DNA of 64,000 bases from Bradyrhizobium diazoefficiens (GCF_018131015.1 NZ_JAFCJJ010000031.1:17010-81009); one strand, 5' to 3'. Shown: positions 16,617 through 27,618, counted from the stretch's first letter. Program-made: numbers and translations. Notes: generated by a model not told the origin, from the sequence alone.

Positions 16617-18278
16617 TCACGGCGCGCAGGTAAAGCTGGAGGCCGCCGTCACCGGCCCCGACTTGTAGTTCGGCCAGGCCGGCCAGCGGCACAGCGGCAT
16701 CGCGCGCGTCACCGCGAACGACGGCGCCTCGACCTTCTGCTCGGTGACCTCCAGATCGCCGGGTGCCTTGCCCTTCTCGACCCAGTCGACCAGCACGCTC
16801 AGCATGTCGACATTGGCGGGCGCGCCGGAGCCGACATGGTCGACGCCGGGCGCGGTGTAGAGCCGCGCGAACTCGGCCGTCTCCGCCTTGCCGAGCTTGC
16901 GCTCGACATTCTCGAAATAACGGATGCCGGCATAGGGGCTCTGCGCATAATCGGCCATGTGCTCGAGCACGATCAGCCGGCCGCCGCGCGCGCGGAAGCG
17001 GCTGAGATCGGGATCGGTGGAGTCCATCAGGCTCGAGACCTCGAGCAGCCGCGCCTTGTGCTGCTCCGGCTTGTAAGTCGTGACGTCGAGCTTGGGATCA
17101 CGCGCGATCACGTATTGAAGGGCGCCGGCGCCGTAGACCCAGGCGATGCCGTTCTCCGGCACTGGTGGCTGTACCGGCGCAGCCTTGCCGAGCCACCACG
17201 CCGACCATCCGCCGGTCGGGCCGAAGGCCGGGGTATCCTCGCCGGACACGCCCCAGCCTGGATATTCGTCGACACCATTGGCGAGCGCGAACGGGAATTT
17301 GTAGCTCGCATGCAACGTCTCGACCGCCTTGATTTGCACGTCGGTGAGGCACTGATCGCCGCCCTGGCCGGATGCGCAGCGCAGCGTCTCGACCTTGAAG
17401 GCCGCCTTGCAGCCGACGGGATCCTGCACCAGCGCATCGTCGGAGCCGTCGGCCTTGTCGCAGGCCGACCGCACCGCGTCGGCGACGAGCTTGACCTGCG
17501 CGGGACGGATCCAGCCGTCGCCCATGGTCGCTATGCCTGCGCGCGGACCGGCATGCTGCAGGCCGACCCAGTTGATGACGGGCACGCGGGCGAAAACGCC
17601 GTCGAAATCGTCGGGGTAGCGCTGTGCCATGGTCAGGGCTTCGCGGCCGCCCTCGGACGAGCCCATGAAGTACATCTTCTCGGGCTTCTTGCCGTAGGCG
17701 CGCTGCATCAGGGTGACGGCCGCGTCACGCACCTTCTTGTAGGCGCGGTGGGCGAAATTCTCGAAGGCCTCGTCGTTCAGCGCGAACAGCTGCGGTGGCT
17801 CGCCCGGCCTGGTCTCGTGGCCGGAATCGGTGCCGTAGGTGACGAAGCCGCGCGCCAGCGGCGAGGGCTTGTCGAAGGGAGAGGCCGGCGGCAGCGCAAG
17901 GCCGGTGATCAGCACGCCGTTGAAGCCGCCGCCACCATATTGCAGCGAGCGCCCGTTCCATTCGACCGGCAAATTGACCTGGAACTTGATCGGCGGCGCC
18001 TTGGGATCGGTGGGATCGATGTGCCCGAGCACCTTGCAGAAGGCGGGATTGGCCGGGGTGATGCGCCCCGACGGCGTCGGCCCGCGCTCGGCGACCGCGA
18101 TTGGCGACGGCGCCTGCAACGTCGCGGCGTCGATCTTGACGGCATCGGCCCCGCCGGCAAGGCTCTTGCAGACCGCATCCGCATCGTCCGCCAGCGTCGC
18201 CGCGAACGCGCTGCCCGCGCCCATTGCGGCCATCGCGCATGTCAGCAATGCGCAAAGCTTCGCACCCTTAAGCGTCAT
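16617..18278 (-). CDS. Tannase/feruloyl esterase family secreted hydrolase
   Basis: This 553-aa exported esterase has a signal peptide of about 26 residues ending in SAFA. The alpha/beta-hydrolase nucleophile elbow GSSEGG lies near residue 205, the acid-region segment GGRLIVLEHMADY is near 430, and PGVDHVGSG holds the probable catalytic His. Paired cysteines (for example VCKSL/AFCKVL and the C-terminal LCRW/FTCAP) fit the disulfide-rich tannase fold. It probably releases phenolic acids from plant material. The start has GGGGGAG upstream. It follows serA on the same strand, but the 83-base gap gives no strong operon link. Confidence 0.9.
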   Translation of the reverse strand: MTLKGAKLCALLTCAMAAMGAGSAFAATLADDADAVCKSLAGGADAVKIDAATLQAPSPIAVAERGPTPSGRITPANPAFCKVLGHIDPTDPKAPPIKFQVNLPVEWNGRSLQYGGGGFNGVLITGLALPPASPFDKPSPLARGFVTYGTDSGHETRPGEPPQLFALNDEAFENFAHRAYKKVRDAAVTLMQRAYGKKPEKMYFMGSSEGGREALTMAQRYPDDFDGVFARVPVINWVGLQHAGPRAGIATMGDGWIRPAQVKLVADAVRSACDKADGSDDALVQDPVGCKAAFKVETLRCASGQGGDQCLTDVQIKAVETLHASYKFPFALANGVDEYPGWGVSGEDTPAFGPTGGWSAWWLGKAAPVQPPVPENGIAWVYGAGALQYVIARDPKLDVTTYKPEQHKARLLEVSSLMDSTDPDLSRFRARGGRLIVLEHMADYAQSPYAGIRYFENVERKLGKAETAEFARLYTAPGVDHVGSGAPANVDMLSVLVDWVEKGKAPGDLEVTEQKVEAPSFAVTRAMPLCRWPAWPNYKSGPVTAASSFTCAP

Positions 18279-18361
18279 CGTCTCCCCCGGCTTTTTTACT
18301 CTCGTTCGATCCGACGAGAGGCCGCATTCAATGCGAGCTTCGGCCGGCCGTCAACAAAGCG

Positions 18362-19606
18362 CTAGTGCTCGAACACCAGCCGCGCGCCGACGGTGCCTTC
18401 GAGGCTGCGGATTTGCTGCAGCAGCGCAGCCGAGTCCTGGCCGGCGAGATCGGCATCGAGCACGACATAGCCGAGGTCACCGGAGGTCTCCAGATATTGC
18501 GCGACGATGTTGATGTCGCGCTGCAGGAACACCTCGTTCAGCCGCCGCAGCATGCCCGGCACGTTGCGATGGACGTGGCTGAAGCGCGCACCGGTGGGGT
18601 GCAGATGCAGCTGCACCTCCGGAAAATTCACCGCGCCCATGGTCGAGCCGGTGACGAAATAGTCGACGAGCTTGCGCGCGACCTCGCCGCCGATCCGCTC
18701 CTGCGCCTCCTCGGTCGAGCCGCCGATATGCGGCGTCAGGATGACGTTGCCGAGGCCCTGCACCGGGCTCTTGAACCGATCGGAATTCGACTGCGGCTCG
18801 ACCGGAAACACGTCGACGGCGGCGCCGGCGATGTGGCCGTCGCGCAAGGCACGCGCCAGCGCATCGAGATCGACCACGGTGCCGCGGCTGTTGTTGATGA
18901 AAAACGAGCCGGGCTTCATCGCTCGCAATTCCTTCTCGCCGATCATGCCGGCGGTCTCCGGCGTCTCCGGCACGTGCAGGCTGACCACGTCGCTTTGCGC
19001 CAGCAGATCTTCCAGCCGCTCGACCGGCTCGGTGTTGCCGTGGCGGAGCTTGTCGGTGCGGTCGAAGAAGATCACGCGCATGCCCATGGCCTCGGCCAGC
19101 GTCGAGAGCTGCGAGCCGATATTGCCGTAGCCGACGATGCCGAGCGTGCGGCCCCGCACCTCGCGGCTGCCGGCCGCCGACTTGTCCCAGCCGCCCTCAT
19201 GGGCCGACACCGAGCGCGGAAAGATCTGGCGCAGCAGCATCACGATCTCGCCGATCACGAGCTCGGCGACGCTGCGGGTGTTGGAGAACGGCGCGTTGAA
19301 CACGGGGATGCCGCGCCGGCGCGCGGCCTGCAGGTCGACCTGGTTGGTGCCGACGCTGAAGCAGCCGACCGCGAGAAGCTGGTCGGCGGCGGCGAGCACC
19401 TCGTCGGTGATCTGGGTGCGCGAGCGGATGCCGAGCAGCGACACGCCCTGAAGCGCCTGCCGCAGCGCCTCGCCCTCCAGCGCCTTGGTCAGTCGCTCGA
19501 CATTGGCAAAGCCCGCGCTCCTGAACAGATTGACCGCGCTGTCATTGACGCCTTCGAGCAGCAGCGCCTTCGCACTCCGCTCAGGGTTTTGTCCTGGGGT
19601 TGGCAT
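18362..19606 (-). CDS. serA: D-3-phosphoglycerate dehydrogenase (ACT-domain type)
   Basis: This 414-aa NAD-dependent enzyme performs the first step of serine synthesis. The nucleotide-binding segment GRTLGIVGYGNIGSQ is followed by the substrate/catalytic segments FINNSRGTVVDLDAL and LTPHIGGSTEEAQERIG. A C-terminal ACT domain (from about 340; HRNVPGMLRRLNEVFLQRDINI) suits serine feedback. The length matches the E. coli type. ATG 19606 lies after GGAG; a longer frame upstream has unrelated, arginine-rich sequence. Confidence 0.95.
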   Translation of the reverse strand: MPTPGQNPERSAKALLLEGVNDSAVNLFRSAGFANVERLTKALEGEALRQALQGVSLLGIRSRTQITDEVLAAADQLLAVGCFSVGTNQVDLQAARRRGIPVFNAPFSNTRSVAELVIGEIVMLLRQIFPRSVSAHEGGWDKSAAGSREVRGRTLGIVGYGNIGSQLSTLAEAMGMRVIFFDRTDKLRHGNTEPVERLEDLLAQSDVVSLHVPETPETAGMIGEKELRAMKPGSFFINNSRGTVVDLDALARALRDGHIAGAAVDVFPVEPQSNSDRFKSPVQGLGNVILTPHIGGSTEEAQERIGGEVARKLVDYFVTGSTMGAVNFPEVQLHLHPTGARFSHVHRNVPGMLRRLNEVFLQRDINIVAQYLETSGDLGYVVLDADLAGQDSAALLQQIRSLEGTVGARLVFEH

Positions 19607-19701
19607 GGAATCTCCATCAATGGCGGCTTTGCCGCAGCTCATAAACCGCAGACGGCGAGCAGCACAAGTGGGATTGGATACGGGGAGAAGGTGGCTGGTA
19701 G

Positions 19702-20934
19702 TCAGATGACGTAAAAGCCGTGCGTGCCGTCGCGGCGGAGCTGCTCGACGAGGCCGTATTCCCAATCGAGATAGGCCTGCATCGCGCGTTCGGCGACGTC
19801 GGTACCCTCATAGGGCCGGCGGTAGCGATGCGCCGGATCCGGCTTCGGCAGGACAAGCGGCGGGCCGATGTCGAGCGCGCCGTCATATCCGCCTTCGAGC
19901 ACATAGACCTCCCAGCCCATCTGCGCGAGCCATGATGCCGTCATGTCGGCGCGAACGCCCCTGTCGTCGGTCAGGACGATGCGCGCGCCGCGAACCGGCG
20001 CGGCCATGTCGGTCTCCTGCACGAGCTGGCCGCCGGGATAGTGGCGAAAGCCGGGGAGATGACCGCTCGCATACTCCTCCGCATCGCGCACGTCGAAACA
20101 ATAAAGCGTGCGATCGGGCTGCGCGCGCAGCACCGCCATTTCGGCTGCGCCGATGTGGCGGACGCCGGCGCGATAGGCCACGTCGCGGGCCTTGGCCGGA
20201 CCGCCCTCGAACGGCCCGATCGCGCCGCGGCTGTCAGCGCCGTGGTTGAGCGTGTGCCGCGCCAGCGTCCAGCCGATCGTGCCGTTGCGCAGCGCCCGCA
20301 CCTTGTTCGGCACGCCGGCATTGATCAGCGACTGGGTGCCGATGATCGAGCGGGTGCGGCCGGCGCAATTGACGATGATGGTGGTGTCAGGATCGGGCGC
20401 AGCCTGACCCGCCCGCAGCACCAGTTCCGCGCCGGGCACGCTGACCGAGCCCGGGATGTTCATGGTGGCATATTCGTCGAAGCGGCGGACGTCGAGGATG
20501 GCGATGTTGGCCTTGTCGGCGATGAGCTTTGCGACTTCGTCGGCGCTGAACGAGGGCGTGTGACGCCGCGCCTCGACCAATTCTCCGAACGCCTTGGAGT
20601 AAGAGTTGACGTCCTCGAACATCTCGTAGCCCGCCGCGCGCCAGGCCTTCAGCCCGCCCTCGAGCGCGTGGACATTGGCGTAGCCGAGCGCGGCGAGGCG
20701 TTCGGCGCCCACCGCGACCAGTCCCTCGCCGTCGTCATAGAGCACGACCGTCACGTCCTTGCGCGGCAACCTTACCGCGGCCTCGATCGCGATGCGGTCC
20801 AGCGCCATGTTGGCGGCGAACAGCGGATGGCCGGTGGCGAACGCCGCCTCGTATCTGAGATCGAGCAGCGCGATCTCCTCGCGCAGGAGCAGCGCGCGGC
20901 GGATGTCGGCAGGCGTGACGGTCGGGAGCTTCAT
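19702..20934 (-). CDS. Triple-rhodanese-domain sulfurtransferase with one active-site cysteine
   Basis: This 410-aa cytoplasmic protein is built from three rhodanese modules (about 5-105, 128-232, 255-358) plus a C-terminal tail. Only the middle module has the catalytic cysteine (Cys190 in VNCAGRTRS). In modules 1 and 3 the same loop reads YDDGEGL and TDDRGVR, so they are probably structural or regulatory. The start at 20934 is 23 bases after the stop of a DapA-family gene, which suggests an operon. The sulfur acceptor is not evident from the neighbours. Confidence 0.9.
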   Translation of the reverse strand: MKLPTVTPADIRRALLLREEIALLDLRYEAAFATGHPLFAANMALDRIAIEAAVRLPRKDVTVVLYDDGEGLVAVGAERLAALGYANVHALEGGLKAWRAAGYEMFEDVNSYSKAFGELVEARRHTPSFSADEVAKLIADKANIAILDVRRFDEYATMNIPGSVSVPGAELVLRAGQAAPDPDTTIIVNCAGRTRSIIGTQSLINAGVPNKVRALRNGTIGWTLARHTLNHGADSRGAIGPFEGGPAKARDVAYRAGVRHIGAAEMAVLRAQPDRTLYCFDVRDAEEYASGHLPGFRHYPGGQLVQETDMAAPVRGARIVLTDDRGVRADMTASWLAQMGWEVYVLEGGYDGALDIGPPLVLPKPDPAHRYRRPYEGTDVAERAMQAYLDWEYGLVEQLRRDGTHGFYVI

Positions 20935-20957
20935 GGCGCAACGCAGGGCTAGCGGGA

Positions 20958-21842
20958 TTACGCGATCGCGGGGCTCGTCAATTCGTCGAGCTGCCGCTTG
21001 AGCGCGGCGCCGTCGGACAAAGCGCGGAGCGGCGGACGCACGCGCAGCCAGCCGGCATCGCCGGTCTGGGCCGCGAGAATGGCCTTCAGCGTCGCGAGGA
21101 AGGAGGGCGACTTCACCACGATGTCGACCGCGGCCTGCATGCGCGCTTCGACATCGGCGCCGTCGATCATGCCCCTGACCAGCTCGGGGGCGATATTGGC
21201 CATGCCGCAAATGGTGCCGGCGCCGCCGGCGGCGATCGCGCGGGCGATATCGACTTCATTGCCGACGGTGATGGCAAGCTCGGGCGCGGCGGCGCGGAAC
21301 GCCTGGAACTGCTTGAAGTCGCCGCTGGAGTCTTTCAATCCCGCGACCAGTCTGCCGTAGCGCTTGCGCAGGCTGGCGGCCACCGAGGTCGGGATCGAAA
21401 CGCCGGAGACTTGCGGAATGTGATAGAGCGAGGCGCGCAGGCGATCGTCGGCGACGCCGTCGAAGGTGGCGGCGAAGGCATCCTCGATGCCGGCTGATGT
21501 CACGCTGCGATCGAAGTAGGGCGGCAGATACAGCACGTGGCGGATGCCGAGGCCGAGCATTGCGCGCGTCAGCGCGATGCTGTCGCTGATGGCGGGAAAG
21601 CCGCCGCCAATGCCGATGCGGTCGGCGGCAATGCCGGCCTTGAGCAGCGCTTCGACGGTTAAGATGCGCTCTGCGACATTGAACGAGGTACCCTCGCCGG
21701 TCGTGCCGAACAGAACGACGCCGTCCACGCCCTTGCTGAAGAGCTGCCTGATGTGAGCTGCGAGCTTGGCGGGGTCCGCGCTGCCATCCAGCGCCAGCGG
21801 CGTCGCCGACGCCACCCAGAACCCGCGAATTGCCTCCGTCAT
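20958..21842 (-). CDS. DapA-family (dihydrodipicolinate synthase/NAL superfamily) enzyme
   Basis: This 294-aa TIM-barrel aldolase keeps both signature residues: Tyr140 in SLYHIPQ and the Schiff-base Lys170 in GLKDSSGD. The substrate-binding GTTGEGTS segment is at 46-53. It is less like true DapA than like the broad 4-hydroxy-tetrahydrodipicolinate synthase/N-acetylneuraminate lyase family used on sugar acids or keto acids. It is linked to the downstream rhodanese gene by a 23-base gap. The substrate is unknown. Confidence 0.9.
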   Translation of the reverse strand: MTEAIRGFWVASATPLALDGSADPAKLAAHIRQLFSKGVDGVVLFGTTGEGTSFNVAERILTVEALLKAGIAADRIGIGGGFPAISDSIALTRAMLGLGIRHVLYLPPYFDRSVTSAGIEDAFAATFDGVADDRLRASLYHIPQVSGVSIPTSVAASLRKRYGRLVAGLKDSSGDFKQFQAFRAAAPELAITVGNEVDIARAIAAGGAGTICGMANIAPELVRGMIDGADVEARMQAAVDIVVKSPSFLATLKAILAAQTGDAGWLRVRPPLRALSDGAALKRQLDELTSPAIA

Positions 21843-22019
21843 TGCACCACCCCTGCTGCGCCGCCGGACCAGGCTCCTGATCCGTCACGATCTCTGGGAA
21901 GCTGCCGGGGCCTTGTTTATTGCTTTGCGTCGATTCTTGTAGCCGACAAACAGGGGAAGCGCACCTGCCGGGTGGAGGCGGGTGCCCATGCGCGATTGCA
22001 TCGACGGGAGCGCGTGCGG

Positions 22020-22184
22020 TCAGCGCCCGTCTCTCGATCCCGGCCTGTCCAGGAAATCCAGCGCGGTATTGATCTGTTCGAGCTGGTGCTCGATCCTGTC
22101 GCGCTCCTCGCCCGCCTGCGCCCTCTCGAGCAGTTCGACCAGCTTCTGCTTCCGCGCCAGCAAATTCTCTATGACCGTGCTCAC
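22020..22184 (-). CDS. Small (54 aa) helical protein
   Basis: A 54-residue product, starting at GTG 22184 with a GGGGGA site upstream, reads as one long amphipathic helix pair (ENLLARKQKLVELLE ... RDRIEHQLEQINTALDFLD) rich in Leu, Glu, Arg and Gln. This composition and the good ribosome site support a real gene. A longer frame upstream is less protein-like. A short coiled-coil or helix-turn-helix-free adaptor is possible; the function is unknown. Confidence 0.6.
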   Translation of the reverse strand: MSTVIENLLARKQKLVELLERAQAGEERDRIEHQLEQINTALDFLDRPGSRDGR

Positions 22185-22344
22185 AAGTCCCCCGATCTGA
22201 CCCCGCGCGCCACCATCAGAATGTTCACGGCGGCGGTTGGTTCCTGCGGGATACAGTCCGCGGAACCCGTTGGCGCTGACCTCGCGCGGCACGCGTGATA
22301 CGGTTGCCGACAACCAAATTTAGAGCGGAAGACGGAGGTGCGCC

Positions 22345-23211
22345 ATGCACAAGGTCTGGATCGAGGCGGCGTTGAACGGGCCCTGGAGCCGCGCGCTTCA
22401 GCCCGGCATCCCCGACACGGTCGAGGCCATCATCGCCGAGGGCATTGCCTGCGCCCGCGCGGGTGCCGCGGTCATTCACACCCATGCCTATGACGGCGGT
22501 GGGCCGCAGAGCTTCGACTGGCAGGTCTATGCGCGCATCATCGAGGGCATTCGTGCGGCCGTCGATGTGCCCGTCTATCCCTCGATCCCCGGCCTCGATG
22601 TCCGCGGCAATGTCGCCGATCCGGTCACGCGCTTTGCCCATATCGAGGCGTTGGCCGAACGCGGCCTGCTCGAATTCGCGGTGGTCGATCCCGGCAGCGT
22701 CAACTTCACGCTGACCGCGACCAGCGCGCAGGCCAGGCCCGCGGAGACCTATCTCAATCCGGAGACCCATATCCGGCACGGGCTCAACGTCGCCCGGCGC
22801 CACGGCATCCACCCCGCCTTCGCCATCTACGAGCCGGGCTTCATCCGCGCCGGCGCGGCGCTGGCGCGCGCACATGGCGTCAAGACGCCGGTCTACCGCT
22901 TCATGTTTTCCGAGCAATTCGCGTTCTGCTTTCCGCCAAAGCCTTACGGCCTGGCCGCGCTGGTCACGCTGGCGGACGAAGAAGCGCGCGGGGCGCCCTG
23001 GATGGTCTCCGGCCTTGGCGTCGACGTCACGCCGCTGATCGGCGAGACGGTTGCCCGCGGTGGTCACGTCCGGGTCGGGCTCGAGGACGCGCTGCTGGGC
23101 TCGACCGCGACCAATCTCCGCCTTGTCGAGGATGCCGTGCGGCTGGTGCGCGGGCACGGCGGCGAACCGGCGACGAGCGCCGAGGTCCGGCAGGCACTGG
23201 CCGGCAGCTGA
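22345..23211 (+). CDS. Beta-keto acid cleavage enzyme (BKACE, DUF849)
   Basis: This 288-aa Zn-dependent TIM-barrel enzyme belongs to the family that cleaves beta-keto acids with acetyl-CoA. The N-terminal IEAALNG strand, the metal-ligand segment GAAVIHTHAYD (HxH) near 44-52, and the C-terminal GGHVRVGLED motif are all present. The substrate class cannot be read from the sequence. GGAGGTG lies directly upstream of the ATG. It is divergent from the 54-aa gene and not in an obvious operon. Confidence 0.92.
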   Translation: MHKVWIEAALNGPWSRALQPGIPDTVEAIIAEGIACARAGAAVIHTHAYDGGGPQSFDWQVYARIIEGIRAAVDVPVYPSIPGLDVRGNVADPVTRFAHIEALAERGLLEFAVVDPGSVNFTLTATSAQARPAETYLNPETHIRHGLNVARRHGIHPAFAIYEPGFIRAGAALARAHGVKTPVYRFMFSEQFAFCFPPKPYGLAALVTLADEEARGAPWMVSGLGVDVTPLIGETVARGGHVRVGLEDALLGSTATNLRLVEDAVRLVRGHGGEPATSAEVRQALAGS

Positions 23212-23212
23212 A

Positions 23213-23249
23213 GCGCTCGTGCCCCCGGGGAGCGCTCGCGCCCCCGGGA
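23213..23249. repeat. Two-copy 19-bp tandem repeat
   Basis: GCGCTCGTGCCCCCGGGGA is followed directly by a second copy with two or three changes (from 23232). It lies just after the BKACE stop codon and contains CCCCGGGG-type palindromes. Confidence 0.6.
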
Positions 23250-23325
23250 ATACCGTTAGTGGAACCCTAATCTTTCACGCGCCCGTCGGTTGAATTCGGC
23301 AGGCGGGAGTCTTATCCGTAGCGCC

Positions 23326-25344
<2,019 letters not shown>

Positions 25345-25349
25345 CGGGC

Positions 25350-25369
25350 GGGAGCCGGATCAGGCTCCC
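25350..25369 (+). terminator. Hairpin after the YgiQ gene
   Basis: GGGAGCC-N6-GGCTCCC is a perfect 7-bp stem five bases after the stop codon. There is no T-run, so termination is only probable. The rest of 25370-25518 shows nothing recognisable. Confidence 0.45.
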
Positions 25370-25518
25370 TGCAGCAAAAACCTCGAAAACAACCCCATGC
25401 ACTGATTCCGGCATGAGCGGAATCAATGGCTTAGGCGCGTCGCAGAGAGTTGAAGCGCAGGGGGCAAACCGGATCAGGATACCATCATCGAGGCGCGTGG
25501 AAAACGCGCGTCTTGCAG

Positions 25519-25794
25519 CTAGTCCGTATCGATATCCTCGAGCTTCACACCGCGCCCCGCGCGCAGGCTGCTCCGCGCCTGTTCGACGCGCTGCAGAAAG
25601 CGAGGATCATGCTCAAGACGGTACTCGAACCAATCGTCCTCCGATTCGAATCCAATCAACACACCGGCCGGCTTGCCGTGACGCGTGATGACGATCTCCT
25701 GCGTCTCGGCCTCACGAAGGTAGCGGGACAGATCATCCTTGATCTCAGACAGCGGGACCTCTTTCACTCCGGATTTCCGAACTGTGCGAGCCAT
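25519..25794 (-). CDS. Phd/YefM-like antitoxin
   Basis: This 91-aa protein has the Phd/YefM fold signature in its first 55 residues (VPLSEIKDDLSRYLREAETQEIVITRHGKPAGVLI) and an acidic C-terminal part that would bind the toxin. Its ATG at 25794 lies inside the toxin gene's 3' end (31-base overlap), so it is translated from the same message. It probably represses its own promoter upstream of the toxin gene. Confidence 0.92.
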   Translation of the reverse strand: MARTVRKSGVKEVPLSEIKDDLSRYLREAETQEIVITRHGKPAGVLIGFESEDDWFEYRLEHDPRFLQRVEQARSSLRAGRGVKLEDIDTD

Positions 25795-26057
25795 GACTCG
25801 GCCTCCGATTTGGCAACGATCGCGAGAACTTCGACGGTCGTACTGGAAACATCGTAGAATACCCGGACGTCGTCTATCCGCAGCCGATATTGGGGCTGAC
25901 GCAACCCTCGCAATTTCTTGATCCGACTACGGCTGATCTTCGCAGGCTCATGCCTCAGATGTGCTTCTAACGCGGCACGAACTGCTGCCCGAACATGCGC
26001 CTTCATGCGCTTGAGGTCTTCGACCGCTTCTGGAGCAAGGACAATCTCGAAGGGCAT
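25764..26057 (-). CDS. RelE/ParE-superfamily toxin
   Basis: This 97-aa basic protein has the RelE/ParE pattern: an N-terminal beta strand (MPFEIVLAPEAVEDLKRMKAH), an alpha-helical hairpin, then the core strands LRGLRQPQYRLRIDDVRVFYDV and VEVLAIVAKSEAESWL. ATG 26057 is chosen because the family fold begins at MPFEI; the 35 residues upstream are unrelated. RelE members cleave mRNA on the ribosome and ParE members poison gyrase; the sequence does not decide between them. The toxin gene comes first in the operon, the reverse of the usual order. Confidence 0.9.
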   Translation of the reverse strand: MPFEIVLAPEAVEDLKRMKAHVRAAVRAALEAHLRHEPAKISRSRIKKLRGLRQPQYRLRIDDVRVFYDVSSTTVEVLAIVAKSEAESWLAQFGNPE

Positions 26058-26217
26058 TCTGGCCAGATTATAGCCAGAATTCTTCGTCGCGTCAAAATGG
26101 CATGGGAGGGCCGATCCGCAGTCCGATATTGTCACCACAGCCGTCCGGGATTGGCAATTCATTAACCATAAGGCGCTTTACTCGCTCGGTACTCCATCAC
26201 CTGCGGGGAGCAATCAC

Positions 26218-27567
26218 GTGGCCATCGACTGGACTGCAATTCGGCTCGAGATCACGGAGTTCGACGCCGAGGCAAAGGCGAGACTGAACGAACTGCGTCC
26301 GCTGTTTGCCAAAGAGCTTCCCGGCATCATCGAGAATTTCTGCCGTTACGTCGCCAAGCATGAGCCAGCGACCGCGGCCCTGCGCGATTCCTCGTTCGTC
26401 CAGGAGTCCGTCCGCCTGCACCTCGCGCATTGGGACCTGATCGGCAAGGCGAATTTCGGCGACGAGTTGAGCAAGTCGGCGCTGGCGATCTGCCAGCATC
26501 ACCAGAAGCTGGGCCTGCTGCCGCACTGGTACATGGGGACACGGATGATGTTCCTGTCGACCCAGCTGGGCAAGCTGGCCGCGGCCAGCGTCGAGATTCC
26601 GCGCTACGGGCGCAGCGTCCAGTCCGCCCACGACAAGCGCGCGGCGATGCGCGCGACCGTGGCCATTGCGGCCGCGATCGACACCGAGGTCACCACTGCC
26701 GGCTATTTCGGGTCCAACCGGCAGGTCAGGAAAGACGCCATCGCCAGCGCGAAGGGGCGCTTCAGCGCCCTGATCACGACCCTGACCGCGGCCTCGCGCG
26801 ACCTGACGACGACGGCGGAGCGCCTCAGCAGCAGCACCGGCAATTCCACGCGGCTTGCCGGCGTCGTCGCCGGCGCCTCGACCGACGCCTCGAGCAACGT
26901 GCAGACCGTGGCCGCGGCGACCGACGAGCTTGCGACCTCCGTGCAGGAAATCTCGCGCCAGGTCGCGGATTCCAGCCGTGTCGCCGGCGCCGCCGTCGAG
27001 CAGGCCAACCAGACCAATGCGCGGATCAACTCGCTGTCGCAGGCGGCCAACCGGATCGGCGACGTCGTCAAGCTGATCACCTCGGTCGCCGAGCAGACCA
27101 ACCTCCTCGCCCTCAACGCGACCATAGAGGCGGCGCGCGCGGGCGATGCCGGCCGCGGTTTTGCGGTCGTAGCCCAGGAAGTGAAGGCGCTTGCCTCGCA
27201 GACCGCGAAGGCCACCGACGAGATCGGCACCCAGATCGCCGGCATGCAGGCGGCGACGCAGGAGGCGGTCTCCTCGATCAAGATGATCGGCACGACCATC
27301 GACCAGATCTCGGCGATCACCACGGCGATTGCAGCCTCGATCGACGAGCAGGGCAAGGCGACGCGGGAGATCGCGCAGAACATCCAGCGTGCGGCGAGCG
27401 GAACGTCCCAGGTCGCCGACACGATTGCGCAGGTCAGCGCCAGCTCGGTCGAGACCGGCGCCGTGTCCGGTCACCTGCTCAAATCCGCCAAGAGCCTGTT
27501 CGAGGACACCGCGAAGCTCGAAAGCGACATCGACGGCTTCCTGAACTCGATCGCGGCGACGGCGTAG
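26218..27567 (+). CDS. Globin-coupled (protoglobin-type) methyl-accepting chemotaxis protein
   Basis: This 449-aa soluble chemoreceptor has no membrane segment. Residues 1-160 form a globin-coupled sensor domain; the HHQKLGLLPHWYMG segment carries the probable proximal haem histidine (His94 or His95) and the family WYxG pattern. The C-terminal signalling hairpin contains EQTNLLALNATIEAARAGD and VVAQEVKALASQT. It would sense oxygen or another gas (HemAT-like aerotaxis). The start is GTG 26218 after GGGGAG. A TTAACCAT motif at 26162 may tie it to cell-cycle or motility control. Confidence 0.93.
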   Translation: MAIDWTAIRLEITEFDAEAKARLNELRPLFAKELPGIIENFCRYVAKHEPATAALRDSSFVQESVRLHLAHWDLIGKANFGDELSKSALAICQHHQKLGLLPHWYMGTRMMFLSTQLGKLAAASVEIPRYGRSVQSAHDKRAAMRATVAIAAAIDTEVTTAGYFGSNRQVRKDAIASAKGRFSALITTLTAASRDLTTTAERLSSSTGNSTRLAGVVAGASTDASSNVQTVAAATDELATSVQEISRQVADSSRVAGAAVEQANQTNARINSLSQAANRIGDVVKLITSVAEQTNLLALNATIEAARAGDAGRGFAVVAQEVKALASQTAKATDEIGTQIAGMQAATQEAVSSIKMIGTTIDQISAITTAIAASIDEQGKATREIAQNIQRAASGTSQVADTIAQVSASSVETGAVSGHLLKSAKSLFEDTAKLESDIDGFLNSIAATA

Positions 27568-27618
27568 GCGCGCGGCCGCGGCGGGCGCGTTGTAGACGCA
27601 CCGACCCTCTATCACCGT

